From NCBI GenBank assembly GCA_900757205.1, contig CAAENA010000072.1, forward strand, positions 1 through 15,263: 15,263 bases of DNA, in the 5' to 3' direction. Made by a program: the position numbers and the translations under genes. Positions 1-8,237 of this stretch are shown here, piece by piece (the first letter of the stretch is position 1; each line of letters begins with the position of its first letter). The stretch comes from an uncultured Collinsella sp. GTDB taxonomy: Bacteria; Actinomycetota; Coriobacteriia; Coriobacteriales; Coriobacteriaceae. The notes beneath the pieces were generated by a model. That model made no database searches. It saw only the letters and a list, made by a program, of their open reading frames with translations, and was not told the DNA's origin.

Positions 1-827
1 ACCTCGTTGGCACGGCTGTAGTCGACATCGCGTTCGTAGAGCGAAACGAGCGCACGGCCCATGCCATAGGTGCCCGCGGCAGCAGTGAGCGCCTTGACGG
101 CAAACCCAATATGCGGCGTCTGCTTGACGAGCGCGCGGGTGACCGCGCGGATCACAAGACCGCCGACAAGCACGCCCGCGACCTCGTAGCCGCGCTCAGG
201 CTTAATGCCGCGTCCAAAGACGGCAGCGAGCTCAAAGAGCATGCCCACCTGCGCCAGCGCCATAACGGGATAATCGGCGCCCGGCAAAAACACCAGCGCA
301 CCGGTCGCCATATTAGTGAGCGCGCACGAGGTGATGATACGATTGGCCGCCGCGATGCGCATGAAGGCAAAGTTCGCCGCAAAAGCCGTTTCCTTTTCGG
401 TGCGATCGAGAATCCAGCGGGCAAGCGTCTCGAGCAGATACGTCTTATCGGTTGCCGCCACCACGCCGAGCATGGGCGTGGACTCCTCGATAAACGGCAC
501 CTCCACAGCTGACTCGGCAAGCACGCACACGGGTGCGCCGGCGATCACGAGCTCCTGCACGGCACTCTCCAAGCGGTCGGAACCGCACGAGAGCACCAGT
601 ACCACATCGGTATCGGTCTTTGGAGCAATTCGCTCCTCCCCCAGACGCTCGACGCGTACAATGCCCGAGGTCGTCTGCGGCACAAAGGCGTCACGCACCG
701 TCTCGGCCAGAAAGCGCGAGGCGGACGAATCCAAATAGACCGAGACGCGCACCGGCGTATCGGAATCCTTCTTAACGGACGCGCCCATCTTAAAAGCGCG
801 GGTCAGCTTATCTACGGGAATTTTCAT
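1..827 (-). CDS. DUF697-like membrane protein (C-terminus cut by window edge)
   Basis: Open frame of 275 complete codons without a stop, running off the left edge, so the C-terminus is missing. ATG at 825-827 is preceded by a strong GGAGGGG (834-840) six bases away. Residues about 25-115 look like an alpha/beta fold (VSVYLD, DVVLVLSCG, APVCVLAES) but I see no P-loop. From about residue 160 the sequence has the pattern I associate with DUF697 (YcjF-type) domains: a run of small and hydrophobic residues, then LPGADYPVMALAQVGMLFE, then further amphipathic or membrane helices around residues 215-265. The start lies 18 bases after the rodA stop, with the ribosome site in the gap, so it is almost certainly the last visible cistron of the mreBCD-mrdA-rodA operon. 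Molecular function is unknown. The family is often fused or linked to GTPases, but no GTPase motif is seen here. The DUF697 call is from pattern recall. Confidence 0.75.
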   Translation of the reverse strand, partial: MKIPVDKLTRAFKMGASVKKDSDTPVRVSVYLDSSASRFLAETVRDAFVPQTTSGIVRVERLGEERIAPKTDTDVVLVLSCGSDRLESAVQELVIAGAPVCVLAESAVEVPFIEESTPMLGVVAATDKTYLLETLARWILDRTEKETAFAANFAFMRIAAANRIITSCALTNMATGALVFLPGADYPVMALAQVGMLFELAAVFGRGIKPERGYEVAGVLVGGLVIRAVTRALVKQTPHIGFAVKALTAAAGTYGMGRALVSLYERDVDYSRANE

Positions 828-845
828 AGCAAACCCCTCCAGCGG

Positions 846-2072
846 TTACGCGGCGCCCGAACGATGCCGCCATATGGATTGTACGATACCCACCGTCAGC
901 AGCTGAATCATCATCGAAGACGAACCGAAGCTAATAAACGGTAGCGGAATACCGGTAATCGGCATCATGCCGATGCACATGCCGATGTTTTCGAAGGTCT
1001 GGAACGCCCACATGCCAACGATGCCCACACACGATAGGCGCAAGAACAGCGACTCACACTTAAAGGCGACGCGAATCGTCGAAAAGATCAGCAGCACGTA
1101 GAGGCATAGGAGCAAAAAGGAACCGCAAAAGCCAAAGGTCTCGGACAGGAAGGCGAAGACGAAGTCAGTGTGGAACTCGGGCAGAAAGCCGCCGGCCGAC
1201 TGCGTCGCATGGCCCAAACCCTTACCAAAGAAGCCACCCGAGCCAACGGCGATAAGCGACTGCTGCAGGTTGTAGGCATCGTCCGAATCGGCATTATCGG
1301 GGTCGATAAAGACCGTCAGGCGGTTCATCTGATACTGCTTGATGAGCACATCGTGGCCGAGCAACGAATCAAAGACCGAATCGAGCGCCAGGACGAGGGC
1401 CACCAGGCCCACGAGCAGGGCCAGGGTCGACAGCACCCATTCGCGGCGTGCACCGCTCATGCAGATGACGATGGCGCCCGAGACCAGCACGACCAGGCCC
1501 GAGCCCAGGTCGCCCATGGCGACGACGGCCAAAAACGGGATGGACAGCATGCCGCAGAGCTTGACGTAGTCGCGAACGGTATCGATGCGGCCGTTATACT
1601 GCGAGCCAAGCGTGGCAATAAAGAAGATGGTGATGAGCTTGGCAAGCTCAACCGGCTGGAATGTCAAGCCGATACCGGGAATCTTGATCCAGCCCGTCAT
1701 GCCCAGACCGCCTGTATAGGACAGACCCGGAATCTTGGGCGAGAAGATAACGATCAGGTCGATGACGAGCAACGCTGTCGAGAAATTGGAAATACCGCGC
1801 AGGTCGGTACGCCAGACCAGCACCGCCAGCACCGCCCCGATGCCAATTCCCAGAAGATGACGTGAGAACGAGGCATCGGCCTTAAACTGTGACGCCGACC
1901 AAATAATGATGGCGCCATAGGCAACGAGCGCGACGGTAGCCAGCAGCACACCGATATGCACCTTTTGGCGAAACGTACCGCGCGAGGCCGAAAGTTGCTT
2001 GTTGACACGGTCCAGGCTGCTGCGAGAGCCGGTCTTGGTTGAACGGAACAGATCCGCCGGAGAAAAATCCAT
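846..2072 (-). CDS. rodA: RodA, SEDS-family peptidoglycan glycosyltransferase
   Basis: 408 residues, the usual length for RodA. SEDS proteins polymerise lipid II into glycan strands in the membrane and work as a pair with a class B PBP, here the PBP2 encoded directly upstream. About ten hydrophobic segments begin near residue 38, after a cytoplasmic basic N-terminus. Family signatures visible are FQPVELAKL (138-146), YNLQQSLIAVGSGGFFGKGLG-like motif at 267-287, HTDFVFAF (301-308) holding Asp303, which matches the conserved catalytic aspartate of the family, and the C-terminal ITGIPLPFISFGSSS motif (372-386). ATG at 2070-2072 has a perfect AGGAGG five bases upstream, overlapping the mrdA stop codon, which suggests translational coupling. 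FtsW is the alternative member of the family, but the PBP2/MreBCD context decides for RodA. Confidence 0.96.
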   Translation of the reverse strand: MDFSPADLFRSTKTGSRSSLDRVNKQLSASRGTFRQKVHIGVLLATVALVAYGAIIIWSASQFKADASFSRHLLGIGIGAVLAVLVWRTDLRGISNFSTALLVIDLIVIFSPKIPGLSYTGGLGMTGWIKIPGIGLTFQPVELAKLITIFFIATLGSQYNGRIDTVRDYVKLCGMLSIPFLAVVAMGDLGSGLVVLVSGAIVICMSGARREWVLSTLALLVGLVALVLALDSVFDSLLGHDVLIKQYQMNRLTVFIDPDNADSDDAYNLQQSLIAVGSGGFFGKGLGHATQSAGGFLPEFHTDFVFAFLSETFGFCGSFLLLCLYVLLIFSTIRVAFKCESLFLRLSCVGIVGMWAFQTFENIGMCIGMMPITGIPLPFISFGSSSMMIQLLTVGIVQSIWRHRSGAA

Positions 2073-2081
2073 CGCAACCTC

Positions 2082-4151
2082 CTATCGAACCGAAGAATCG
2101 CCCGAGGCCGAAGAGGTATCGGGCTCGTCATAAATCACGCCGAGCACGTCGCGCACGACATGCATCGCGGTATCTGAGCCACCGCCGCCCTGCTCCAGGA
2201 CAGTAGCGATGACATACTTGGGATCATCGGCCGGTGCATAGGCGCAGAACCACGCGTATTCGTCCTCGCCGCTTTTCTCGCCCGTGCCCGACTTGCCGTA
2301 TACCTGAGGCGTCAGGTTGCCAAAGTGAGCCGCCAGGGACGTCGATGCCGTGTAAATCACGTCGTGCATACCGTTGCGAACAAGAGCTAAATCCGAATCG
2401 CTGTTGATCTTGGCCTCCAGGCGCTTCTTCTTGCCCTTGCCGTTGTACTTATAGGCATCGCCGTCGCCATCGCGCGACACGGCAGACAAAAACACGTGAG
2501 GCACGTACTGTTTGCCGCCGTTGGCAAGACCCATATAGGCGCACGCCATCTGCAGGGGCGTCACCAGGATGTCGCCCTGGCCGATGGCAATGTTGGTCAT
2601 ATCGCCGGCATTCCACTTGCGGTCCTCGGCAGAGGCGTCGGTAAAGTACGACTCTTTCCACTCGGCATCGGGAATACGGCCCGCGCCCTCACTCGGCAGA
2701 TCGATACCGCAGGTCTTGCCTAGGCCCCAGCGACGAAAGACCTCCTGCAGCCCCTCGGAATGTTGCTCGTCATAAAAGAACGCCTTGCCCATGTCGTAGA
2801 AGACGGGGTCGCACGAGTTGGCGATACCCGACTGCAGCGTCATGGTGCCGTGGCCAGACGTCAGCCAGCAGCGCTTGCCCCAAGCCTTGCCCAAGCCCGT
2901 CCAATAGCCCGTGCAGTTGGTTGTCTGTGTTGAAGTGTAGGTTCCAAACTCAAGACCGGCCAGTGCCGAGAGCGGCTTGATGGTCGAGGCCGACATGTAC
3001 TGTCCGCTAATGGCGCGGTTGAGCAGCGGGTGCGAACCCTTGTCATCATTGAGCTCGGTCCACACGTCATTTGAGACGCCGCCGATAAAGACGGACGGAT
3101 CGAACTTGGGCTCGCTCGCCATGCCCAGGATCTCGCCATTGTTGGGATCGAGACACACCACAGCGCCGTTGCCGGCATTGCTGTAGCCAGTGGTCTTGGC
3201 AAGCTCGATGGCGCTCGCCAGCGCCGTCTCACAGGCCTGTTGGATCTTAAGATCGAGCGTGAGCTTAATGTCGGAGCCGGCCTTGGCGGGCACGGCGCCG
3301 GCCTGACCGGTCACATTGCCCGAGGCATCGACCTTGACGGTCTGCTCGCCACGAATACCCTGCAGCAGGTTTTCGTAGTAGCTCTCAACACCCGCCTGGC
3401 CCACGATATCGCCCGACTGGTACGTAATCCGGCCAGCAGAAGCATCATCATCACCAGAGGTTTTCTTATTCTGGGCCTCGAGCTGCTCGGAGGTAATGGT
3501 GCCGGTATAGCCCAAGATATGGCATGCCGTCTCGCCATATGGATACTGGCGCTCGGTACGCTCGGCAATCTTGACGCCCGGGAACTCGCCGGCGTGCTCC
3601 TGAATATAGGCAACCGTGGAGCGACGGACGTCCGTCGCGATGGTATGCAGGCTCTGAGCGCCCTCGGAATTGTCCTGAATATTGCGCAGCACCGCCACGT
3701 AGGGCATACCGAGCACGTTGGCAAGATGGCGAACCAGAACCTCATCCTCGGCAAGGTCGCGGTAGGCCACGACAGCAAGTGAGGGACGGTTCTGGACAAG
3801 CGCCACGCCATTGCGGTCGAGGATGCGGCCGCGCACAGCGGGTGTGGTAACGGTGCGCGTCTGATTGCTATTAGCCTGCTTTTCGTAATAGTCCGACGAG
3901 ACCATCTGCATGCCCCACAGCTTGACGGCAAGCGCCGCGAACATCGCGCCCACACCCGTGGTGAGGATGGAGAAGCGGCCCTTAAAGGCGGTCGCCGCGG
4001 TATTGCCCTCGCCCTCGGTGGCGCGCGGGGCCGTCCCATGCTGCGTATCGTAGGTAAAACGAGAATCGCCGCGACGCATAATGACCAGTGCGACCACGAT
4101 GGCCACAACCAGCACGATACCGGCGATAATAACCGTCATCTGGGAAGACAT
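2082..4151 (-). CDS. mrdA: Penicillin-binding protein 2, class B transpeptidase of the Rod complex
   Basis: 689 residues. It cross-links side-wall peptidoglycan as the partner of RodA. A hydrophobic segment at 6-25 and a second at about 60-82 are followed by the PBP dimerisation domain (RGRILDRNG at 107-115, PYGETACHILGYTG around 204-217) and the transpeptidase domain. Catalytic motifs are all present: S389-T-I-K392 (SxxK), S446-C-D448 (SxD in place of SxN, as in many PBP2 proteins) and K620-S-G-T (KTG box, here KSG). The ATG at 4149-4151 is supported by AGGGGAGG seven bases upstream, overlapping the mreD stop, so the extra first membrane segment is probably real. Starting at Met25 instead would give the usual single-span form but has no ribosome site. 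The gene lies 13 bases after mreD and 9 bases before rodA. FtsI-type PBP3 is unlikely given this operon. Confidence 0.95.
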   Translation of the reverse strand: MSSQMTVIIAGIVLVVAIVVALVIMRRGDSRFTYDTQHGTAPRATEGEGNTAATAFKGRFSILTTGVGAMFAALAVKLWGMQMVSSDYYEKQANSNQTRTVTTPAVRGRILDRNGVALVQNRPSLAVVAYRDLAEDEVLVRHLANVLGMPYVAVLRNIQDNSEGAQSLHTIATDVRRSTVAYIQEHAGEFPGVKIAERTERQYPYGETACHILGYTGTITSEQLEAQNKKTSGDDDASAGRITYQSGDIVGQAGVESYYENLLQGIRGEQTVKVDASGNVTGQAGAVPAKAGSDIKLTLDLKIQQACETALASAIELAKTTGYSNAGNGAVVCLDPNNGEILGMASEPKFDPSVFIGGVSNDVWTELNDDKGSHPLLNRAISGQYMSASTIKPLSALAGLEFGTYTSTQTTNCTGYWTGLGKAWGKRCWLTSGHGTMTLQSGIANSCDPVFYDMGKAFFYDEQHSEGLQEVFRRWGLGKTCGIDLPSEGAGRIPDAEWKESYFTDASAEDRKWNAGDMTNIAIGQGDILVTPLQMACAYMGLANGGKQYVPHVFLSAVSRDGDGDAYKYNGKGKKKRLEAKINSDSDLALVRNGMHDVIYTASTSLAAHFGNLTPQVYGKSGTGEKSGEDEYAWFCAYAPADDPKYVIATVLEQGGGGSDTAMHVVRDVLGVIYDEPDTSSASGDSSVR

Positions 4152-4164
4152 CTACGAGCCTCCC

Positions 4165-4731
4165 CTATTTGAGCTTACGGGTCTTGGGCTTAAAGCGCAT
4201 GCCCGTCTGGCGTCCGCCACGTGCGGAGAATCCATAACCGGACTGCGGCACGACGCCGGACATCAAAAACGGAATGGCAACCAGACCCGTCAGGATCGAA
4301 GACGGCAGCGCATGGCCGAAGATCGCCACGACAAAGCTCGTCTCCAAACCCATAAACAGCAAGATGATGCTGTAGATCACATTAATGACGAACGCGAAGG
4401 CGCCCACCGTGATGCCGCGCGCACTCGGGGCACCGCCCGTCTGACCGGCAGCGCTATGCACCAGGGCAAAAGAACCCACGGTCAGCAGGAGCGACATAAC
4501 GCCCACCGGCACGGCAGCGGAAAGGTCATAGAACAAGCCGCTGCAAAAACCGCACACGACGGCACGGGTCGGGTCGCCCGAGAACACGCTTAGGCACACC
4601 AGGATAATCATAAAGTTGACGCGACCGCCCGCAATGGAGATCTGCGGTGCCAGGCCTGCCTGCAGCAGCACGCACACAATGGCGGCGATTACAAACGTGC
4701 GGGAGCTCATCCCCTGCTCGTGTAGATCCAT
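4165..4731 (-). CDS. mreD: MreD, rod shape-determining membrane protein
   Basis: 188 residues from the chosen start, close to the family's usual 160-180. The protein is almost entirely membrane helices (about residues 12-34, 38-52, 55-72, 76-92, 107-128 and 133-158) with a basic cytoplasmic tail ending in KPKTRKLK. The GFCSGLFYDL stretch (61-70) matches the conserved MreD motif with a Gly-Phe, a Gly-Leu and an Asp. MreD links MreC to the PBP2/RodA synthase. I place the start at the ATG 4729-4731 because AGGGGG (4739-4744) lies seven bases from it. The ATG at 4735-4737, two codons earlier, leaves only one base after that site. The ribosome site overlaps the mreC stop codon, so the genes are probably translationally coupled. 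Confidence 0.93.
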   Translation of the reverse strand: MDLHEQGMSSRTFVIAAIVCVLLQAGLAPQISIAGGRVNFMIILVCLSVFSGDPTRAVVCGFCSGLFYDLSAAVPVGVMSLLLTVGSFALVHSAAGQTGGAPSARGITVGAFAFVINVIYSIILLFMGLETSFVVAIFGHALPSSILTGLVAIPFLMSGVVPQSGYGFSARGGRQTGMRFKPKTRKLK

Positions 4732-4742
4732 GGACATGCCCC

Positions 4743-5741
4743 CTATTCGCTCGAGCCGGAATCGGTCGTCTCGGACGTGTCGGAACTGTCATCCGGGCTC
4801 TCGTCCTTCGTCTTGGTCGCAGCATCGCGCGACGTTCCCTGCGGCGTGCTGTTGGCCGTGTTCACGTCCTCATCCGAGGCCGACTGTTCGTCGGTCAGCG
4901 AGGTAATGACCAGCACTTCCTCGTTGTTCTCGGCCGTCGTCTGGGCGCGCACCACAATGGTGTAGTACACGTCGTTAGCCGATTTCTCAACAGACGAGAC
5001 GGTGCCGAGCGGTAGACCCTTGGGGAACACACCGCCAATGCCCGAGGTCACGATGATGTCGCCAACCTTAACGTCGGAATCGACGCTCACGTACTCAAGA
5101 CGCAGCGTGCCGTCAGCCTGACCCTGCAGCATGCCCTGGGCGCGCGTGTCCTGCACCATAGCGGACACGCCCGAGTTCTCATCGCCAATCAGGCGCACGG
5201 TGGACGTCTTGGCCGAGACCTCGATAATCTGGCCTATGACACCGGCAGAACTCGTCACAGGCATGTTGATGGTAAGACCGTCGGCAGAACCCTTATCGAT
5301 GGTGACGGTCGAGGTCCAGGCATCGCCCGAAGCGCCGACGATACGAGCTGCGGTTGATTTGAGGTTGTAGGTCGACTGCAGGCCGACCAGCCCCTCCAGT
5401 CGCTCGGCGGTCTTTTGAGCCTCGGAGAGCTCGGCAACCTTAGAGGTCAGTTCCTCGTTTTGCTTCTTAAGCTCGTCAAGCGTGTCCTGCGACGCCGTAA
5501 GGTTAGAGAACACGTTACCGATCGCATTGAAGGGAGCCGCCACAGCCGAGCCCACAAAGCGCACCGGCGAGGTAATCGTCGTCACGCCCGAGCGCACGGC
5601 ATGAATCGGTCCTGCCTCGCCCTCGCGGATGTAAAACGTGAGCAGCAACACCGAAATCAGGCTGAAAACAATCAACGGGCGCATACCCGTTGATTGTCGC
5701 TTGGTATTCAGATTTGTGGAGAAACCCGAAGATCGTGCCAA
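4743..5741 (-). CDS. mreC: MreC, rod shape-determining extracytoplasmic scaffold
   Basis: 332 residues. MreC bridges MreB inside the cell to PBP2 outside. A short basic N-terminus precedes one membrane helix (22-38), a coiled coil at about 84-122 that mediates dimerisation, and the paired beta-barrel domain at about 130-280. Matching family motifs are VTIDKGSADGL (146-156), GVIGQI (167-172) and VGDIIVTSGIGGVFPKGLPLG (226-246). The last 50 residues are a low-complexity, acidic Ser/Thr/Asp/Glu tail with no family counterpart I know. The start codon is TTG (5739-5741), supported by AGGTGG seven bases upstream. Met21 is the nearest ATG alternative but would remove the cytoplasmic tail and has no ribosome site in view. 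It lies 21 bases after the mreB stop. Confidence 0.95.
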   Translation of the reverse strand: MARSSGFSTNLNTKRQSTGMRPLIVFSLISVLLLTFYIREGEAGPIHAVRSGVTTITSPVRFVGSAVAAPFNAIGNVFSNLTASQDTLDELKKQNEELTSKVAELSEAQKTAERLEGLVGLQSTYNLKSTAARIVGASGDAWTSTVTIDKGSADGLTINMPVTSSAGVIGQIIEVSAKTSTVRLIGDENSGVSAMVQDTRAQGMLQGQADGTLRLEYVSVDSDVKVGDIIVTSGIGGVFPKGLPLGTVSSVEKSANDVYYTIVVRAQTTAENNEEVLVITSLTDEQSASDEDVNTANSTPQGTSRDAATKTKDESPDDSSDTSETTDSGSSE

Positions 5742-5762
5742 ATGGAATCCACCTTTTGGAAA

Positions 5763-6806
5763 TTAAGCATTGGTCTGGACGAAGCCGCCATCAAACGCAT
5801 TGGCCTCGAGCACGCGGGCACAGCCGTTAACGACGTTATCGAGCGCCGTGGGGCTAACGTTGACCGAAACACCGGTCTCATCGCGCAGGCGCACGTCGAG
5901 ACCGCGCAGCAGCGCGCCGCCACCGGTCAGCAAAATGCCGTAGTACATAAGGTCCGAGGCAAGATCGGGAGGCGTAGCGTCGAGTGCGTCCTTGACGGCC
6001 TTGGCCATCTCGTCGAGCGGCTTGTTGAGCGCGCGACGAATCTCCTCGCTCTCGATGCGCACGGTCTTGGGCAGACCGGTGATCACGTCGCGGCCGTTGA
6101 CCTCAACGTCGAGCTCGTCCTTGAGCGGCACGGCGGAACCGACCTTGATCTTGATGTCCTCTGCCGTACGCTCGCCGATGGCCAGGTTGTAGGCATCACG
6201 AACGTGCGTGAGGATGGCCTGATCGAACTCGTCGCCGGCAATACGGATGGACTGCGAGACGACGATGCCGCCCATAGCGATAACGGCAACCTCGGTGGTA
6301 CCGCCACCGATGTCGATGACCATGGAGCCGGTGGGTTCCTCGACGGGCAGGTCGGCGCCGATGGCAGCCGCCATGGGCTCTTCGATCAGATAGGCCTGGC
6401 GGGCACCGGCCTGGATCGTGGCCTCAAAGACAGCGCGCTTCTCGACCGACGTGACACCGGAGGGAACGCAGACGACAACACGCGGACGCGGAGTCCACGG
6501 ATAGCGCTTCTCGGACGCCTTGTCGATAAAGTAGCGAAGCATGGCCTCGGTAACATCAAAGTCGGCGATGACGCCGTCCTTCAGGGGACGAACGGCCACG
6601 ATGTTGCCGGGCGTACGGCCGAGCATGCGCTTTGCCTCGATACCGACCGCCAAGATGCGCTCGTCGTTCTTGTCGATGGCGACAACAGAGGGCTCGCGAA
6701 TGACGATGCCCTTGCCGCGCACGGAGACAAGCGTATTGGCGGTGCCGAGGTCGATGGCAAGATCGCCCGCATAGCTACCGAAGAACATATCCATCAAAGA
6801 AAACAA
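5763..6806 (-). CDS. mreB: MreB, actin-like cell-shape protein
   Basis: 347 residues, the standard length. MreB polymerises on ATP into membrane-bound filaments that direct the elongation machinery. The actin-fold nucleotide motifs are intact: phosphate-1 DLAIDLGTANT (15-25), phosphate-2 DIGGGTTE (165-172), the IEEPMAAAIGA stretch (141-151) and the adenosine motif GILLTGGGALLRG (290-302). The N-terminal MDMFFG segment (5-10) could be the membrane-binding part. The start is TTG at 6804-6806 with AGGAG five bases upstream; the internal ATG codons 12 and 18 bases further on are too far from that site. It is the first gene of the mreBCD-mrdA-rodA unit. Mbl, a paralogue, is possible in principle, but the coupling to mreC favours mreB. 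Confidence 0.97.
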   Translation of the reverse strand: MFSLMDMFFGSYAGDLAIDLGTANTLVSVRGKGIVIREPSVVAIDKNDERILAVGIEAKRMLGRTPGNIVAVRPLKDGVIADFDVTEAMLRYFIDKASEKRYPWTPRPRVVVCVPSGVTSVEKRAVFEATIQAGARQAYLIEEPMAAAIGADLPVEEPTGSMVIDIGGGTTEVAVIAMGGIVVSQSIRIAGDEFDQAILTHVRDAYNLAIGERTAEDIKIKVGSAVPLKDELDVEVNGRDVITGLPKTVRIESEEIRRALNKPLDEMAKAVKDALDATPPDLASDLMYYGILLTGGGALLRGLDVRLRDETGVSVNVSPTALDNVVNGCARVLEANAFDGGFVQTNA

Positions 6807-6811
6807 CGCAA

Positions 6812-6816
6812 CTCCT
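6812..6816 (-). promoter_or_regulatory. Ribosome site fixing the TTG start of mreB
   Basis: AGGAG on the minus strand lies five bases before TTG 6804-6806. The next ATG codons are 17 or more bases away, so this site decides for the TTG start. Confidence 0.6.
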
Positions 6817-6851
6817 GATGTGTTGGATGATTGCTGGAAAACTACTAGCTC

Positions 6852-6857
6852 ATCATA
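6852..6857 (-). promoter_or_regulatory. Possible -10 element of the mreB operon promoter
   Basis: TATGAT on the minus strand matches TATAAT at five of six positions and lies about 45 bases before the mreB start, just after the hairpin at 6867-6899. No convincing -35 element is seen at a 16-18 base distance, so this is a weak call. Confidence 0.3.
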
Positions 6858-6866
6858 CTAGCGCAA

Positions 6867-6899
6867 GCCCGGCGCCTCACTTGCGGTGAAGCGCCGGGC
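6867..6899 (-). terminator. Strong hairpin between the TPR gene and mreB, probable terminator
   Basis: A 14-position stem: GCCCGGCGC pairs with GCGCCGGGC, then one G-T wobble (minus strand) and four more pairs around a five-base loop. It starts 23 bases after the TPR gene stop codon. On the minus strand it is followed by TTGCGC rather than a T-run, so intrinsic termination would be imperfect. It may instead protect the 3' end of the TPR transcript or need Rho. Confidence 0.5.
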
Positions 6900-6921
6900 A
6901 AAGCTAAATCCCATAAGGTCA

Positions 6922-8226
6922 CTACTGGTTGTCAGCAGCCGAGAAATCCATATCAAGCGAAGAAACGGCCCAGCCGATATGGTTGTCGGAGCGCACGAAT
7001 TTGACGGTGTACTCCTGCTCGCCGCCCTTGGACAGCGATGCCTTCACCTTGGCGGTCGTCTCGGTCATGGACTGATCCATGCCCTCGACGGACACGGTGG
7101 CACCCTGCGGAATCGAGGAGATGATCATCGACTTAGCGTCCTCGGACAGGCTCGAGGCCAGGCAAGACTCGGCCTTTGCGGCGTCACCGTCGCCGGCAGC
7201 CTGGAACAGATCGGTAACGACAGACTCCTGAGACGGGAAGCCAAAGCCGCGCGTGTAGGCAAAGCCCAGACCGCCCGCGGCGATCAAAATAAGCAGAAGC
7301 AGAACGATGAAGACTTTAAGACCCGTATGGCGATGGCGACGACGGACCTTGGCCTGCTTACGATCCTGACGGTCCTGCTGGACCATCTCGGACTCGGACA
7401 GCGTAAAGAAGCCGGTGTCCGAGGGATCGGGCATAAACTGACCGGTCGCGCCCGTAGGATCGAGAGGATCGACGGCAGGAGCGTCCATCGCGGGCGCCGG
7501 AGCCGTGGCCATAGCCGTCTGGGCAGACAGCGCGGCAAGCGAATCGTGCACGCGGGCAAGCTCATCGGCCTGCTCGGAGGTGAGCTGGTAGATGCCATCG
7601 GCAGTAGCGGCATTAAAAGCGTCGAGTGCGTCGGAGGGACGGCCGGCGGCAGAAAGCGCCTGACCCATGCCGGCGTTGAGCGCACGCGTGTCGTCGCGGG
7701 GGCCGGCAAAGTCGATAGCCGTGCGGTAAGTCTCCACGGCATCCGCCGGACGGCCGAGCTTAATGAAGCAACGACCGAGCTCGCCGAGCGCGGCGGCAGG
7801 AGCCGGATTGGCGCCGTCGATGGCAGCCTGACGGAAGGCGGTTCCCGCGTTGGCATAGTCGCCCGACTGGAACAGCGCATTGCCCAGGCCCAGATAGGCC
7901 TTGAACGGCGTGGCATAGGAAGCATCCTGCGTAGCGGCAGAGAACGCCTGAGCGGCCGTCGTGTAGTCGCCCACGGCAGCGAGCGCCTTGCCGCGGTTGG
8001 TGAGCAGCGCGCCGCGCTTGCCGTAGGTACCGTCGTTGAGGGCGGCGGCATAGGCCTCGGCGGCCTCGGCATACATGCCAAGGTGCATCAAGGCGTTGCC
8101 ACGAAGGTGATCGGCCTCGCCCATAATCTCATCGGGAGTCTTTGCCGCCCCAAGCATCTGGGCTGCAGCGGAAAAATCACCCGCGCGGTAAGCGGCGCGG
8201 CCCTGTTGGATCAGCTGGCTATTCAA
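6922..8226 (-). CDS. TPR-repeat protein with one membrane span and an extracytoplasmic C-terminal domain
   Basis: 434 residues, no family name recognised. Residues about 1-210 are tandem tetratricopeptide-like helical pairs (AAYRAGDFSAAAQML, GMYAEAAEAYAAAL, GDYTTAAQAFSAA, GDYANAGTAFRQAA, GRPADAVETYRTA, GRPSDALDAFNAA), each with the small-residue and aromatic spacing of TPRs. A Pro/Asp-rich linker (240-275) and a basic stretch (289-304) precede a membrane helix at 304-323. About 110 residues follow that I would place outside the cell; they resemble the small DUF4878/NTF2-like folds in style only. The basic stretch suggests N-in, so the TPR scaffold is cytoplasmic. The start is TTG 8224-8226 with AGGGG six bases upstream, 11 bases after the peptidyl-prolyl isomerase stop, so the two genes are co-transcribed. 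The role is presumably protein-protein scaffolding; no enzymatic motif is seen. Confidence 0.85.
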   Translation of the reverse strand: MNSQLIQQGRAAYRAGDFSAAAQMLGAAKTPDEIMGEADHLRGNALMHLGMYAEAAEAYAAALNDGTYGKRGALLTNRGKALAAVGDYTTAAQAFSAATQDASYATPFKAYLGLGNALFQSGDYANAGTAFRQAAIDGANPAPAAALGELGRCFIKLGRPADAVETYRTAIDFAGPRDDTRALNAGMGQALSAAGRPSDALDAFNAATADGIYQLTSEQADELARVHDSLAALSAQTAMATAPAPAMDAPAVDPLDPTGATGQFMPDPSDTGFFTLSESEMVQQDRQDRKQAKVRRRHRHTGLKVFIVLLLLILIAAGGLGFAYTRGFGFPSQESVVTDLFQAAGDGDAAKAESCLASSLSEDAKSMIISSIPQGATVSVEGMDQSMTETTAKVKASLSKGGEQEYTVKFVRSDNHIGWAVSSLDMDFSAADNQ

Positions 8227-8237
8227 GAAAGTCCCCT

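Noticed and set aside
111..775. Plus-strand frames opposite the DUF697-like gene
   Set aside because: The minus-strand frame is open through the whole region with a strong start signal and domain-like pattern; the others are shadows.
5694..6818. A 374-codon plus-strand frame opposite mreB
   Set aside because: Low-complexity, Gly/Asp/Val-rich shadow of mreB without any domain; mreB itself is unambiguous.
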